The position numbers and the translations under genes were made by a program. A stretch of DNA of 64,000 bases from Comamonas testosteroni ATCC 11996 (GTDB lineage: Bacteria; Pseudomonadota; Gammaproteobacteria; Burkholderiales; Burkholderiaceae_C). Position 1 is the first letter of the stretch. Every line of letters starts with the position of its first letter. Below the pieces are notes generated by a model. It did no database searches and was not told where the DNA came from. It saw nothing but the letters and a program-made list of their open reading frames with translations. Of the stretch, positions 29,060 to 37,771 are shown piece after piece. The stretch covers positions 310,001-374,000 of the forward strand of contig NZ_AHIL01000002.1 in assembly GCF_000241525.1 (NCBI RefSeq). The letters are read 5' to 3'.

Positions 29060-32000
29060 ATGATCGAACCGAAACCACTCCCAACTCGCCAAATTCATAG
29101 GCTGGCCAGCTTGGCACGGTGGTCTCTGGGACTGGTCCTTAGCCTGTGGCTGCTTCTGGCCACCGTGTGGGGGGTGCTCCATTTCTGGATTGTGCCGCGA
29201 ATCGAACAGTGGCGCCCCGAGCTGGAATCCCTGGCCTCACGCACCCTGGGTGTACCGGTTTCCATAGGCCGGCTGCATGCGTACCGATCGGGTCTGGTGC
29301 CGACTTTCGAGCTGGGCGACGTAGTCCTGCATGACCCCGCGAACAAGAGTGAGGCCTTGCTGCTGCCCAAGGTGGTGGTGGCGGTCTCCGCCCATTCGCT
29401 GATGACCCTGGGCGTCGAGCAGATATATCTGGAGGGGCCGGATCTGACGGTCCGCCGCGATGCCGACGGCCAGATCTTTGTCGCCGGTATTGCCGTGTCA
29501 TCCGATCCGGGGCAGGGAACCGACTCTGACTGGATCTTCTCCCAGCCCGAAATCGCCATCCGCAGCGGCAAGCTGCAGTGGGTGGACGAGCTGCGCAATG
29601 CTGCGCCCTTGCAGCTGCAGGATGTGGATCTGGTGCTGCGCAACAAGCGCTGGCATCACTCCCTGCGGCTGGATGCCACGCCGCCGCAGGACTGGGGCCA
29701 GCGCTTTACGGTCATGGGCAACTTCAAGGAGCCTTTGCTGTCGGTGCATGAAGGGCGTCTGGAGCGCTGGAGCGGACAGGCTTATCTGGACTTCACGCAT
29801 ATCGACCTGTCCCATCTTGGCCAGTATCTGGGTCCGCAGGACTGGAAGCTGCAGCAGGGCAAGGGCTCGGTCAGGGCCTGGCTGGATGTGGAGCACGGAC
29901 AGCCCGTGGGCGGGGTGGCCGATGTCGCCGTGCAGGCGCTGCAACTTCAATGGCGGGACAGACCTGAGCCCCTGGCCCTGCAGGCCTTGCGGGGGCGTCT
30001 GCGGGCCAAGAACCAGAACGGTTACCAGTTTTCCGTCCAGGGTTTGCAGTTCACGGCCGATGACGGCCTGAACTGGCCCAGAGGCGATTTCAGCCTGCGC
30101 TATGTGCCGACCGGCGCTTCCGAGCAGGGCAGCCAGGGCGAGCATGGCGACGTTCAGGCCGATGGCATCGACCTGGCCATTGCGGCGCAGATGCTGCAGC
30201 GTCTGCCCCTGCCGCAGGCTGTGCAGACCCAGCTCAAGGCGCTTGCGCCGGCAGGACTGCTGAGTGATCTCAAGCTGTCATGGCGCGGACCTCTGCAGCA
30301 GCTGGCGCAATACAAGGCTTCGGGGCGCTTCGAGCAGCTGGGCTTGCGTTCCCAGGCTTCGCAGGATGGCCCGCACAGCATAGGTATTCCAGGCGTGCGG
30401 GGCTTGAGCGGCAAGTTCAGCCTGGACCAGGACAGCGGCGAGGCAACGCTGACCAAGACAGCGGCCGCCAATCAGGCCATGCTGAGCTTCCCCGGAGTGT
30501 TTGAAGACCCCGATATTCCGTTCGACCAGTTCGACAGCCTGGTGCGCTGGCAGGTGCTGGACAAGGGCCAGTCCATCAAGGTGCAGGTGCCCCGGCTGCG
30601 TTTCGCCAATGAGGACACGGCAGGCCAGGCCCAGGCCAGCTGGCAGTCCGGTGCCGGGACCAAGGAGCAGCCGCGCTTTCCGGGGCTGCTGGATCTGCAG
30701 GGGCAGCTCAGCCGCGCCAAGGGGGAGCGCATTTATCGCTATCTGCCCCAGGATCTGGGCAGCGATGCGCTGCGCTATGTGCGCGAGGCCATCACCACGG
30801 GGCAGGCCAGCGCGGTGAACTTCCGCGTCAAGGGCGAGCTCGAGCATGTGCCGTTTGAAAAACCGGGCAAGGGCGAATTCCACATCAGTGCCCAGGTACA
30901 TGACGTGAACTACCAGTTCGTGCCCGGCTATCTGCTTGGCCCCGGCGAAAAGCCCTGGCCGCCGCTGACCAGGCTTTCGGGCGAGCTGGTGTTCGACCGC
31001 AACTCCATGCAGGTGCGCAAAGCCAAGGGCTTTCTGGGGCATACCGCCATCGTGGTTGATGAAGCACAGGCCGGCGTGGCCGACTGGAACCTGACCGAGG
31101 TGGAGGTCAACGCCAAGGCTCATGGAGCCCTGGGCGATATGCTGAACCTGGTTCAAGGCTCTGCCCTGTCTGCGCTGACTGCCCATGCTCTGGATAGCAG
31201 CAAGGCCACGGGCAATGCCAAGCTCAGCCTCCGGTTGCATCTGCCCACCATGCATATGGAGCGCAGCAAGGTACAGGGTGAAGTGGCGCTGGCGGGCAAT
31301 ACGCTGCAGCTGATGCCCGATGTGCCCACACTCAGCCAACTTCGCGGCAATGTGCAGTTTTCGGAGACCGGCTTTCAGCTCTCGGGCGTGCAGGCCAAAG
31401 CGCTGGGCGGTGATGTGCGCATAGAGGGCGGCATGAAGCCTGCCGCCGATGCCGCCACGCCTCCGGTGCAAGTGCGTGTGGACGGTGTTGCCACGGCCCA
31501 GGGCCTGCGAGATGCCAAGGAGATGAGCGAACTGGCGGCTCTGGGCAAGCATCTGCAAGGCCAGGCTCGTTATGGCTTGCAGATCAAGGTGCTGCACAGC
31601 GTGCCGGAAATCAGTCTGCAGTCCGACCTGCAAGGCATGGCGGTCATGTTGCCAGCTCCTTTGGGCAAGGCGGCCGACAGCTCCCTGGCCTTGCGTGTCA
31701 ACCGCACAGTGCCAGCCGTGGCCAAGCCGCTGACCGATCAGTTCGGCGTGCAATGGGGCAATCAGGTAGCAGCCTTGCTGGAGCGCGATATCAGCGGGGC
31801 GCAGGCTCGCATCACACGCGGCAGCCTGGAGCTGGTGGAGGCGGGCAAGGCGGAAGCCGCTTTGCCGCTTGCGGGCCTGCAGGCCAGGGTGCGGCTGCCG
31901 GTGCTTGATCTGGATGCCTGGAGTCGTTTGTGGCCCGATGGCACAGGGGGCGCTGCCGATGGTCCTGGTACCGGGGAAGAGAGCTGGCGCCAGTTTGTGC

Positions 32001-33172
32001 CGCAGCAGCTGGCGCTCAAGGCGCGCGAGGTCAAGCTCCATGGCCGCTCGCTCAATGATGTGTCGCTGCAGCTCAGCCACGCCAACAAGGTCTGGACCAG
32101 TCAGATCCAGTCACGCGAGCTGGCGGGGCGTGTGGAGTATCGCGAGTCATCTGCTCAGGAGCCGGGCGGCCTTGTCATCGCCAAGCTCTCGCGTCTGAGC
32201 ATTCCCGATGGCCCGGACGAAGGGCTGGATGCTGCTGCGGAACAGACCGGCAATGTGCGCGAGCTACCGGCCTTGCAGGTCAGCGTGGACGACTTCCAAC
32301 TGGGCAAGCGTTCGCTGGGCAAGCTGGATGTGGTGGCGCGCAATCACGGGCTGTCCGTCGGCGCGGGGCAGCGCGAATGGCAGCTGTCGCGCTTCAATAT
32401 CAGCACGCCCGAGGCGACATTGACGGCCCAGGGTTCCTGGGGGCTGCGCTCCAGTGACAAAAAGCACCCGGGTCAGACCCAGCTGCAGTTCCAGCTCAAT
32501 CTGCGCGATGTGGGCAAGCTGCTCAATCGCTTTGACATGCCTGGCGTGGTTGCCAATGGACAGGGTCAGCTGCAGGGTGAAATCAGCTGGACAGGAGCGC
32601 CCGTGACGCCGGAGTTCAAGACCATGTCCGGCGCCGTGCATCTGGAGGTGCAAAAGGGCCAGTTCCTCAAGGCAGATCCGGGACTGGCCAAGCTGCTGGG
32701 CGTGCTCAGCCTTCAGTCCTTGCCCAGGCGGCTGACGCTGGACTTCCGCGACGTGTTCCGCAACGGCTTCTCGTTCGACTTCATGCGGGGCGATGTCACC
32801 ATAGAGCGCGGCATAGCCAAGACGAATAACATGCAGATGAAGGGTGTGAACGCGGCCGTGCTGATGGAGGGCTCTGCCGATATCGACAAGGAAACCCAGG
32901 ACCTGCATGTGGTGGTGGTGCCGGAGATCAACGCCCTGTCCGCCTCCCTGGTCGCCACGGCCATCAACCCCGTGGTGGGACTGAGCAGCTTTCTGGCCCA
33001 GATGATTTTGCGTGGCCCGCTGATTGCGGCCACGACCAAGGAGTTCCATATCCACGGCAGCTGGGAAGACCCGCAGGTGACCGAGCTGCCCAGGCGCAGC
33101 GTGCCCAAGGCCGGTGCCGACGGTGTCGGCAAGCAGCCCGCTGCCGCCCCAGGCTCAGAGGAGAAGCCATGA
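29060..33172 (+). CDS. YhdP family AsmA-like giant envelope protein (TIGR02099 type)
   Basis: About 1370 residues from ATG 29060 (MIEPKPLPT). One N-terminal membrane anchor (WSLGLVLSLWLLLATVWGVL) is followed by a long periplasmic body of repeated beta-rich AsmA/TamB-like segments (FWIVPRIEQWRPELE at the start, RGPLIAATTKEFHIHGSWED near the end). YhdP, with TamB and YdbH, moves phospholipid between inner and outer membrane through a hydrophobic groove. The open frame reaches back to GTG 29000 but without family support. Its stop overlaps the start of the amidase gene (ATGA), which begins a coupled four-gene set. Confidence 0.9.
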   Translation: MIEPKPLPTRQIHRLASLARWSLGLVLSLWLLLATVWGVLHFWIVPRIEQWRPELESLASRTLGVPVSIGRLHAYRSGLVPTFELGDVVLHDPANKSEALLLPKVVVAVSAHSLMTLGVEQIYLEGPDLTVRRDADGQIFVAGIAVSSDPGQGTDSDWIFSQPEIAIRSGKLQWVDELRNAAPLQLQDVDLVLRNKRWHHSLRLDATPPQDWGQRFTVMGNFKEPLLSVHEGRLERWSGQAYLDFTHIDLSHLGQYLGPQDWKLQQGKGSVRAWLDVEHGQPVGGVADVAVQALQLQWRDRPEPLALQALRGRLRAKNQNGYQFSVQGLQFTADDGLNWPRGDFSLRYVPTGASEQGSQGEHGDVQADGIDLAIAAQMLQRLPLPQAVQTQLKALAPAGLLSDLKLSWRGPLQQLAQYKASGRFEQLGLRSQASQDGPHSIGIPGVRGLSGKFSLDQDSGEATLTKTAAANQAMLSFPGVFEDPDIPFDQFDSLVRWQVLDKGQSIKVQVPRLRFANEDTAGQAQASWQSGAGTKEQPRFPGLLDLQGQLSRAKGERIYRYLPQDLGSDALRYVREAITTGQASAVNFRVKGELEHVPFEKPGKGEFHISAQVHDVNYQFVPGYLLGPGEKPWPPLTRLSGELVFDRNSMQVRKAKGFLGHTAIVVDEAQAGVADWNLTEVEVNAKAHGALGDMLNLVQGSALSALTAHALDSSKATGNAKLSLRLHLPTMHMERSKVQGEVALAGNTLQLMPDVPTLSQLRGNVQFSETGFQLSGVQAKALGGDVRIEGGMKPAADAATPPVQVRVDGVATAQGLRDAKEMSELAALGKHLQGQARYGLQIKVLHSVPEISLQSDLQGMAVMLPAPLGKAADSSLALRVNRTVPAVAKPLTDQFGVQWGNQVAALLERDISGAQARITRGSLELVEAGKAEAALPLAGLQARVRLPVLDLDAWSRLWPDGTGGAADGPGTGEESWRQFVPQQLALKAREVKLHGRSLNDVSLQLSHANKVWTSQIQSRELAGRVEYRESSAQEPGGLVIAKLSRLSIPDGPDEGLDAAAEQTGNVRELPALQVSVDDFQLGKRSLGKLDVVARNHGLSVGAGQREWQLSRFNISTPEATLTAQGSWGLRSSDKKHPGQTQLQFQLNLRDVGKLLNRFDMPGVVANGQGQLQGEISWTGAPVTPEFKTMSGAVHLEVQKGQFLKADPGLAKLLGVLSLQSLPRRLTLDFRDVFRNGFSFDFMRGDVTIERGIAKTNNMQMKGVNAAVLMEGSADIDKETQDLHVVVVPEINALSASLVATAINPVVGLSSFLAQMILRGPLIAATTKEFHIHGSWEDPQVTELPRRSVPKAGADGVGKQPAAAPGSEEKP

Positions 33173-33984
33173 AGATTGCCGCTCTACAAATGGTCTCGGG
33201 TCAGGATGTCGCCGCCAATCTGGCACAGGCGCGCAGCCTGATGCAGCAGGCCGCTGCCCTGGGCGCGGAGCTGGTGGTGCTGCCCGAGTATTTCTGTGCC
33301 ATGGGAGCCAGGGACACCGACAAGCTGGCCTACCGCGAGGTGTTTGGTCAGGGGCCGATCCAGGACTTCATGGCCGCTGCCGCCAGGCAGCTGCAGCTAT
33401 GGGTGGTGGCCGGCACGCTGCCGCTGCAGGCCGCTGACGACAACCATGTGCTCAACACCAGTCTGGTCTCTTCACCCGACGGCGAATGCGTGGCCCGCTA
33501 CGACAAGATCCACCTGTTTCAGTTCGACAACGGGCGCGAGAGCTATACCGAGGCCGTCGTGGTGCAGGCGGGCAGTCAGCCCGTGGTCTGCGACGTACAG
33601 GCCAGGAATGGCGTGAGCTGGCGTCTGGGCCTGAGTGTCTGTTATGACCTTCGCTTTCCCGAGCTGTACCGCGCGCTCAGCGCACAGGGGGCCGATCTGC
33701 TGCTGGTGCCAAGTGCCTTTACCTACACCACGGGCCAGGCGCACTGGGAGGTGTTGCTGCGGGCGCGGGCAATAGAGAACCTGGCCTATGTGCTGGCACC
33801 GGGCCAGGGCGGCGTGCATGAAAACGGTCGTCGCACCTGGGGCCACAGTCTGCTGATCGATCCCTGGGGCGAGGTGCAGGGCCTGCAGGCCAGCGGCACC
33901 GGCGTGGTGGCGGGAGAGCTCAATCGTGACCGCTTGCTGCAAGTGCGCCAGCAATTGCCGGCCTTGAGCCATCGTGTGCTGTGA
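33169..33984 (+). CDS. Carbon-nitrogen hydrolase, Nit2/deaminated-glutathione-amidase type
   Basis: 271 residues of the nitrilase superfamily with the complete catalytic triad: Glu40 (LVVLPEYF), Lys113 (YDKIHLFQFD) and Cys158 (SVCYDLRFPELYR). The CYDLRFPELYR motif is typical of the Nit1/Nit2 branch, which repairs deaminated glutathione or hydrolyses omega-amides. The overlap with the upstream YhdP-like gene (ATGA) and with the downstream kinase (GTGA) points to one transcript. In many proteobacteria a nit gene follows yhdP, so the pairing looks old rather than accidental. Confidence 0.92.
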   Translation: MKIAALQMVSGQDVAANLAQARSLMQQAAALGAELVVLPEYFCAMGARDTDKLAYREVFGQGPIQDFMAAAARQLQLWVVAGTLPLQAADDNHVLNTSLVSSPDGECVARYDKIHLFQFDNGRESYTEAVVVQAGSQPVVCDVQARNGVSWRLGLSVCYDLRFPELYRALSAQGADLLLVPSAFTYTTGQAHWEVLLRARAIENLAYVLAPGQGGVHENGRRTWGHSLLIDPWGEVQGLQASGTGVVAGELNRDRLLQVRQQLPALSHRVL

Positions 33985-36056
33985 CTGATCCGCTGAATAC
34001 CGCTCTTGACGAGCTGCCCGAGGACCATCCTGCCCATTGGCCCTGGCGGCGCTGGCGCATGGCCTGGAAGCGCTGGTCGCTATGGACCTTGCTGGTGGCA
34101 CTGGTGGTGAGCATGCTGGTCACCATGGTCTGGCTGGCCGGGCGCTATGAAGCATCGCAGGTGCAGGAAAAGCTGGAGCGCGATACCGCCAATGCCGTTG
34201 GCGATATCCGTGCAGCGCTGGGGCGCAATCTGCAGGACCTGCTGGCACTGAGCGCCTACAGCGGCAAGCACTCGGCCTGGCGTGAGCATGCGACCGAGTT
34301 GCTGCAGCAGCGCCGTGACCTGATGCGCATCGAGTGGCGGGGCGAAAACATGCGCCTCATCGAGCATGCAGAGACGCCTTATCGCACCCTGCTGGTCGAA
34401 GACGAAAGCCATTTGCCCGAGCTGCATTCGGGCGAGACACTGACCTGTACCCAGGCCAGACGCGTCAACGGGCCATCGTATTCCCCCAGCCGCTTCCAGC
34501 TGCTGGGCGAGGGCCTGGGCACGGAGACCATGCAGGTCTGCATGCCGCTGACGGAGAACGGCCATGTGGTGGGCTATGTGCTGGGCACCTACAGCCTGCA
34601 AGGCATTCTCATGGCCCAGGTGGGCAAGTCCCTGCCTCGCACCCAGGAGGTTTCGTTCACCGAGCCGGACGGCACGCGTCTGGCCATGGTGGGGGCGGCC
34701 TGGCGCGGCTCGCGCATGTTCACGGCCCAGCAACTGCTTGATTTGCCCGGCAACACCCTGGTGCTGCGCATGGACAGCTGGCATCACGCGCCCAGCGTCT
34801 TTCCGAATGTGATGACGGCGCTGGTGACCGGCATGTCGATCGCGCTGGTGTCCGTGGTGGTGGTGCTGGTGCGCGACAACCGCCGCCGCCTGCGGGCGGA
34901 GCGCGATCTGGGCGACGCGCTGGCCTTTCGCAAGGCCATGGAGGACTCCCTGGTCACGGGCATGCGTGCCCGCGATCTCCAGGGCCGCATCACCTATGTG
35001 AACCCGGCCTTTTGCAATATGGTGGGCTTCAGCGCACAGGAGCTGCTGGGCCTCAATGTGGCGCCTTACTGGCCGCCCGAGCTGGCCCAGGAATACGTGA
35101 GCCGGCGCGATCAGCGCCTTGCCGGCTTGCTGCCCACACCGCGCCAGGGTCACGAGAGCGTTTTCATGCGCAAGGACGGCTCGCGCTTTCCGGTGCTGAT
35201 TTTCGAGGCGCCGCTGATCACCGCCCAGGGCCAGCACACGGGCTGGATGAGCGCCTTCATCGACATCAGCGAGCAGCGCCGCATGGAGGAGCTGTCGCGT
35301 GCCTCCCAGGAGCGCCTGCAGGCTACGGCACGCCTGGCGACGGTGGGCGAGATGGCCTCCATGCTCAGCCATGAGCTGACCCAGCCGCTGGCCGCCATTT
35401 CCAGCTATGCCACAGGCTCGCTCAATCTGCTGGAGCATGAGTCGACTGACCCTCAAGCTCCGCATCTCAAGGACTTGCGCATGGCTCTGGAGCGCATCAG
35501 TTTTCAGGCCGACCGCGCAGGCAAGGTCATCAAGAGCGTGCGCGATTTCGTGCGCCGGCGCGACAAGTCCAGAGAGACGGTGCAGCCCGTGGAGCTGATC
35601 GATGCCGTCATGCCTTTGGTCTATCTGCAGGCACACAAGCTCAATGCACATGTGCAGCTGGAGCTGGAGCCCGATCTGCCGGGGGTGCTGTGCGATGTCA
35701 CCATGGTCGAGCAGGTGCTGCTCAATCTGGCGCGCAACGGCATGCAGGCCATGGACCTGCCCGAGCTCAAGGAAAGGGTGTTGACCATGGCTGTCAGGCG
35801 CAGTTCTGACGGTAATAACGCGCGTTGGGTAGAATTTTCCATCATGGACTGCGGCGCAGGCATTTCTGCGGAAGTCGCCGAGCAGCTGTTCACCCCCTTC
35901 TTCACCACGCGCACCGAAGGCATGGGCCTGGGCCTGAGCCTGTGCCGCACGGTGGTGGAGCAACATGGTGGTCATCTTGATTACCGCCCGCACCTCCCGC
36001 AGGGCACGGAGTTTGTCTTCACGCTGCCGGCCCACTGGGAACCCAGAGAGAACTAG
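33981..36056 (+). CDS. PAS-domain sensor histidine kinase, FixL/DctB-like
   Basis: 691 residues. Membrane helix 1 (WTLLVALVVSMLVTMVWLAG) and helix 2 (MTALVTGMSIALVSVVVVL, near residue 280) bracket a periplasmic sensor of about 220 residues. A cytoplasmic PAS domain follows (about 310-430, with RITYVNPAFCNMVGF and FIDISEQRRM). The HisKA domain has the phospho-acceptor His464 in SMLSHELTQPLAAISSYA, and the ATPase domain has DCGAGISAEVAEQLFTPFF and GMGLGLSLCRTVVEQHGG. The HELTQPL form is typical of FixL/TtrS/TodS-like kinases. The signal is unknown. Start is GTG 33981, overlapping the amidase stop. Confidence 0.92.
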   Translation: MTDPLNTALDELPEDHPAHWPWRRWRMAWKRWSLWTLLVALVVSMLVTMVWLAGRYEASQVQEKLERDTANAVGDIRAALGRNLQDLLALSAYSGKHSAWREHATELLQQRRDLMRIEWRGENMRLIEHAETPYRTLLVEDESHLPELHSGETLTCTQARRVNGPSYSPSRFQLLGEGLGTETMQVCMPLTENGHVVGYVLGTYSLQGILMAQVGKSLPRTQEVSFTEPDGTRLAMVGAAWRGSRMFTAQQLLDLPGNTLVLRMDSWHHAPSVFPNVMTALVTGMSIALVSVVVVLVRDNRRRLRAERDLGDALAFRKAMEDSLVTGMRARDLQGRITYVNPAFCNMVGFSAQELLGLNVAPYWPPELAQEYVSRRDQRLAGLLPTPRQGHESVFMRKDGSRFPVLIFEAPLITAQGQHTGWMSAFIDISEQRRMEELSRASQERLQATARLATVGEMASMLSHELTQPLAAISSYATGSLNLLEHESTDPQAPHLKDLRMALERISFQADRAGKVIKSVRDFVRRRDKSRETVQPVELIDAVMPLVYLQAHKLNAHVQLELEPDLPGVLCDVTMVEQVLLNLARNGMQAMDLPELKERVLTMAVRRSSDGNNARWVEFSIMDCGAGISAEVAEQLFTPFFTTRTEGMGLGLSLCRTVVEQHGGHLDYRPHLPQGTEFVFTLPAHWEPREN

Positions 36057-36061
36057 GCTTC

Positions 36062-36691
36062 ATGGAACCTGTAACCGACGCTACCGTCTACGTGGTGGAC
36101 GACGATGCCGATGTCCGAGAGGCATTGGCATGGCTGCTGCGTTCGCGCCGATTGCTGAGCGAGTGCTATCGCAACGCCGAAGAATTCGAGCAGGCCGTGC
36201 TGCAGACCAGCCCCGTGACGCGCCGGCCCTGTTGCCTGCTGCTCGATATGCGCATGACGGGCATGAGCGGCCTGTCGCTGTTCAACCGCATGCTGGAGCG
36301 CGGCCAGATCGAGGCCATGCCCGTGATCTTTCTGACCGGACATGCCGATGTTCCGACGGCCGTGGATACGGTCAAGCGCGGTGCCTTCGATTTCTGCGAG
36401 AAGCCGTTTTCCGACAACGCGCTGGTGGACCGGGTGGAGCAGGCGCTGGCGCTGTCTGCCGAGCATCTGGCCGCCTTGCAGGCGCGCGAAGAGGTGCGCA
36501 GCCGCTTGGACGAGCTGACCGATCGGGAAAAGGACGTGATGAAACTGGTTGTCGAGGGTGTGCCGAACAAGTTGATTGCCGATCAGCTCGATATCAGCGT
36601 GCGCACCGTGGAAGTGCACCGGGCGCGTGTCTTCGACAAGATGCAGGTCAAGTCGGCGGTCGAGCTGGCCAATCTGCTGCGCAACGCCTGA
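36062..36691 (+). CDS. FixJ/NarL-type response regulator
   Basis: 209 residues: receiver domain with the acidic pocket DDD (13-15), phospho-acceptor Asp62 (LLLDMRMTGMSG) and the switch Thr and Lys in IFLTGHADVP and EKPF. A LuxR-type HTH follows: LTDREKDVMKLVVEGVPNK and ISVRTVEVHRARVFDKM. This is the FixJ arrangement, partner of the kinase five bases upstream. Its targets are not visible in the window; the operon context suggests an envelope or small-metabolite signal but nothing firmer. It ends at a strong terminator. Confidence 0.93.
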   Translation: MEPVTDATVYVVDDDADVREALAWLLRSRRLLSECYRNAEEFEQAVLQTSPVTRRPCCLLLDMRMTGMSGLSLFNRMLERGQIEAMPVIFLTGHADVPTAVDTVKRGAFDFCEKPFSDNALVDRVEQALALSAEHLAALQAREEVRSRLDELTDREKDVMKLVVEGVPNKLIADQLDISVRTVEVHRARVFDKMQVKSAVELANLLRNA

Positions 36692-36712
36692 GCGCAAACC
36701 TTCGCGGCATGA

Positions 36713-36739
36713 AAAAAGCCCCGCTTTGCGGGGCTTTTT
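36713..36739. terminator. Bidirectional terminator between the regulator and OmpA-like genes
   Basis: AAAAAGCCCCGC (36713-36724) pairs perfectly with GCGGGGCTTTTT (36728-36739) over a three-base loop. It serves the plus-strand regulator and the minus-strand OmpA-like gene, both ending within 25 bases of it. Confidence 0.93.
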
Positions 36740-36756
36740 GCTGGCTGGTGCCTGTC

Positions 36757-37416
36757 TTACTGAGGAGCGCGCTCACCCACGAAAATTTCCACGCGGCGGT
36801 TGCGCGCACGGCCTTCGTTGGTGGCATTGGACGCCACGGGCTGGTGCGAGCCCATGCCCTGCACCTGGATGCGGGCGCCATTGACGCCGCGCGATGTCAG
36901 ATAGTTGCGGGTGCTCTCGGCGCGCTGCAGCGACAGAGGGTTGTTGATGGCATCGGAGCCTGTGCTGTCGGTGTGACCGATGATGCGCACTTCTGCGTTG
37001 GGGTTGTTGCGCAGACCTTCGGCAAAGCGATCGAGGATGGGAGCGAAGTTGCCCTTGATGTCGGCGCGGCCGGTGTCAAAGGAAATATCGCTGGGGATGT
37101 CCAGCTTGAGCTGGTTGTCCGCGGTCTGTGTCACGCCCACGCCTGTGCCCTGGGTCGCGGCTTCCATTTCGCGCTTTTGCTTCTCGAGGTTCTGCGACCA
37201 GATATAGGAGCCCAGGGCGCCGACACCGGCACCGATCAGTGCACCCTTGCCGGCATGGCCACCAGCAATGGCGCCGATGGCAGCGCCGCCCAGTGCGCCC
37301 ACGCCTGCACCGGTGGCAGTACGACGCGTGGTGTCCGACATGCCGCCGGTATTGGCGCAGCCGGTGATCAACAATGCAGAGGCCAGAGCGGCCGTCACAG
37401 CCATTTGCTTGCGCAT
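36757..37416 (-). CDS. OmpA-family outer-membrane lipoprotein, YiaD-like
   Basis: 219 residues. The signal peptide MRKQMAVTAALASALLITGC has a lipobox at LITGC (Cys20 lipidated). A glycine-zipper segment follows (GAGVGALGGAAIGAIAGGHA and GALIGAGVGALGSYI). The C-terminal OmpA/MotB peptidoglycan-binding domain has FDTGRADIKGNF, IIGHTDSTGSD and NRRVEIFV. Proteins like this (YiaD, also named after glycine-zipper OmpA lipoproteins) tether the outer membrane to the cell wall. An AAGGAG sequence precedes ATG 37416. It is a single gene. Confidence 0.92.
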   Translation of the reverse strand: MRKQMAVTAALASALLITGCANTGGMSDTTRRTATGAGVGALGGAAIGAIAGGHAGKGALIGAGVGALGSYIWSQNLEKQKREMEAATQGTGVGVTQTADNQLKLDIPSDISFDTGRADIKGNFAPILDRFAEGLRNNPNAEVRIIGHTDSTGSDAINNPLSLQRAESTRNYLTSRGVNGARIQVQGMGSHQPVASNATNEGRARNRRVEIFVGERAPQ

Positions 37417-37600
37417 AGAAAACTCCTTAGTTTGATAAACGACCCGGAGGGTCTTGCAAACCAGCTTCGCGTAAAAGCTGCAAGGCCACGAGCGTACTGC
37501 CAAGAGAAGGCAAAAAAAGTAGGACGTGGGCCAGCGAGCGGTTTCTGATGCAAAAGATTGTCACATCCGGCCCGCGCTGCAGTGGCTGCAGCGCCATGGG

Positions 37601-37771
37601 CTAAGCTCGATTAGAGCGATCTTGTTCGGGGTCTGCAAGCACTTCTTTGTGCGGCGCCGGCTCGACCGGGGCCGGCAACTCACCCTTTTTTCGACCCGAG
37701 AACATGGTCCACCACACAATAGCGACCAAAATGGCCAACGCCAGCAGTGCTTCAAGCAAAATCAGACCCAT
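37601..37771 (-). CDS. Small membrane protein, 56 aa
   Basis: MGLILLEALLALAILVAIVW forms one membrane helix; after it come FSGRKKGELPAPVEP and a charged tail. Similar ~55-residue proteins with a FSGRKKGE-like motif occur in Comamonadaceae as I recall, all without known function. AGGAG lies ten bases upstream of ATG 37771 on the minus strand, inside the first codons of mltA: the two start codons (37769-37771 minus, 37770-37772 plus) share two bases. It is in a good position for a real gene, but the overlap of divergent starts is unusual. Confidence 0.6.
   Translation of the reverse strand: MGLILLEALLALAILVAIVWWTMFSGRKKGELPAPVEPAPHKEVLADPEQDRSNRA

Noticed and set aside
30278..32080. 600-codon minus-strand frame opposite the YhdP-like gene
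   Set aside because: Rich in His, Gln and Leu with no motifs; the YhdP-like frame covers the region fully.
34080..36035. 651-codon minus-strand frame opposite the histidine kinase
   Set aside because: Shadow composition; the kinase motifs on the plus strand are intact.
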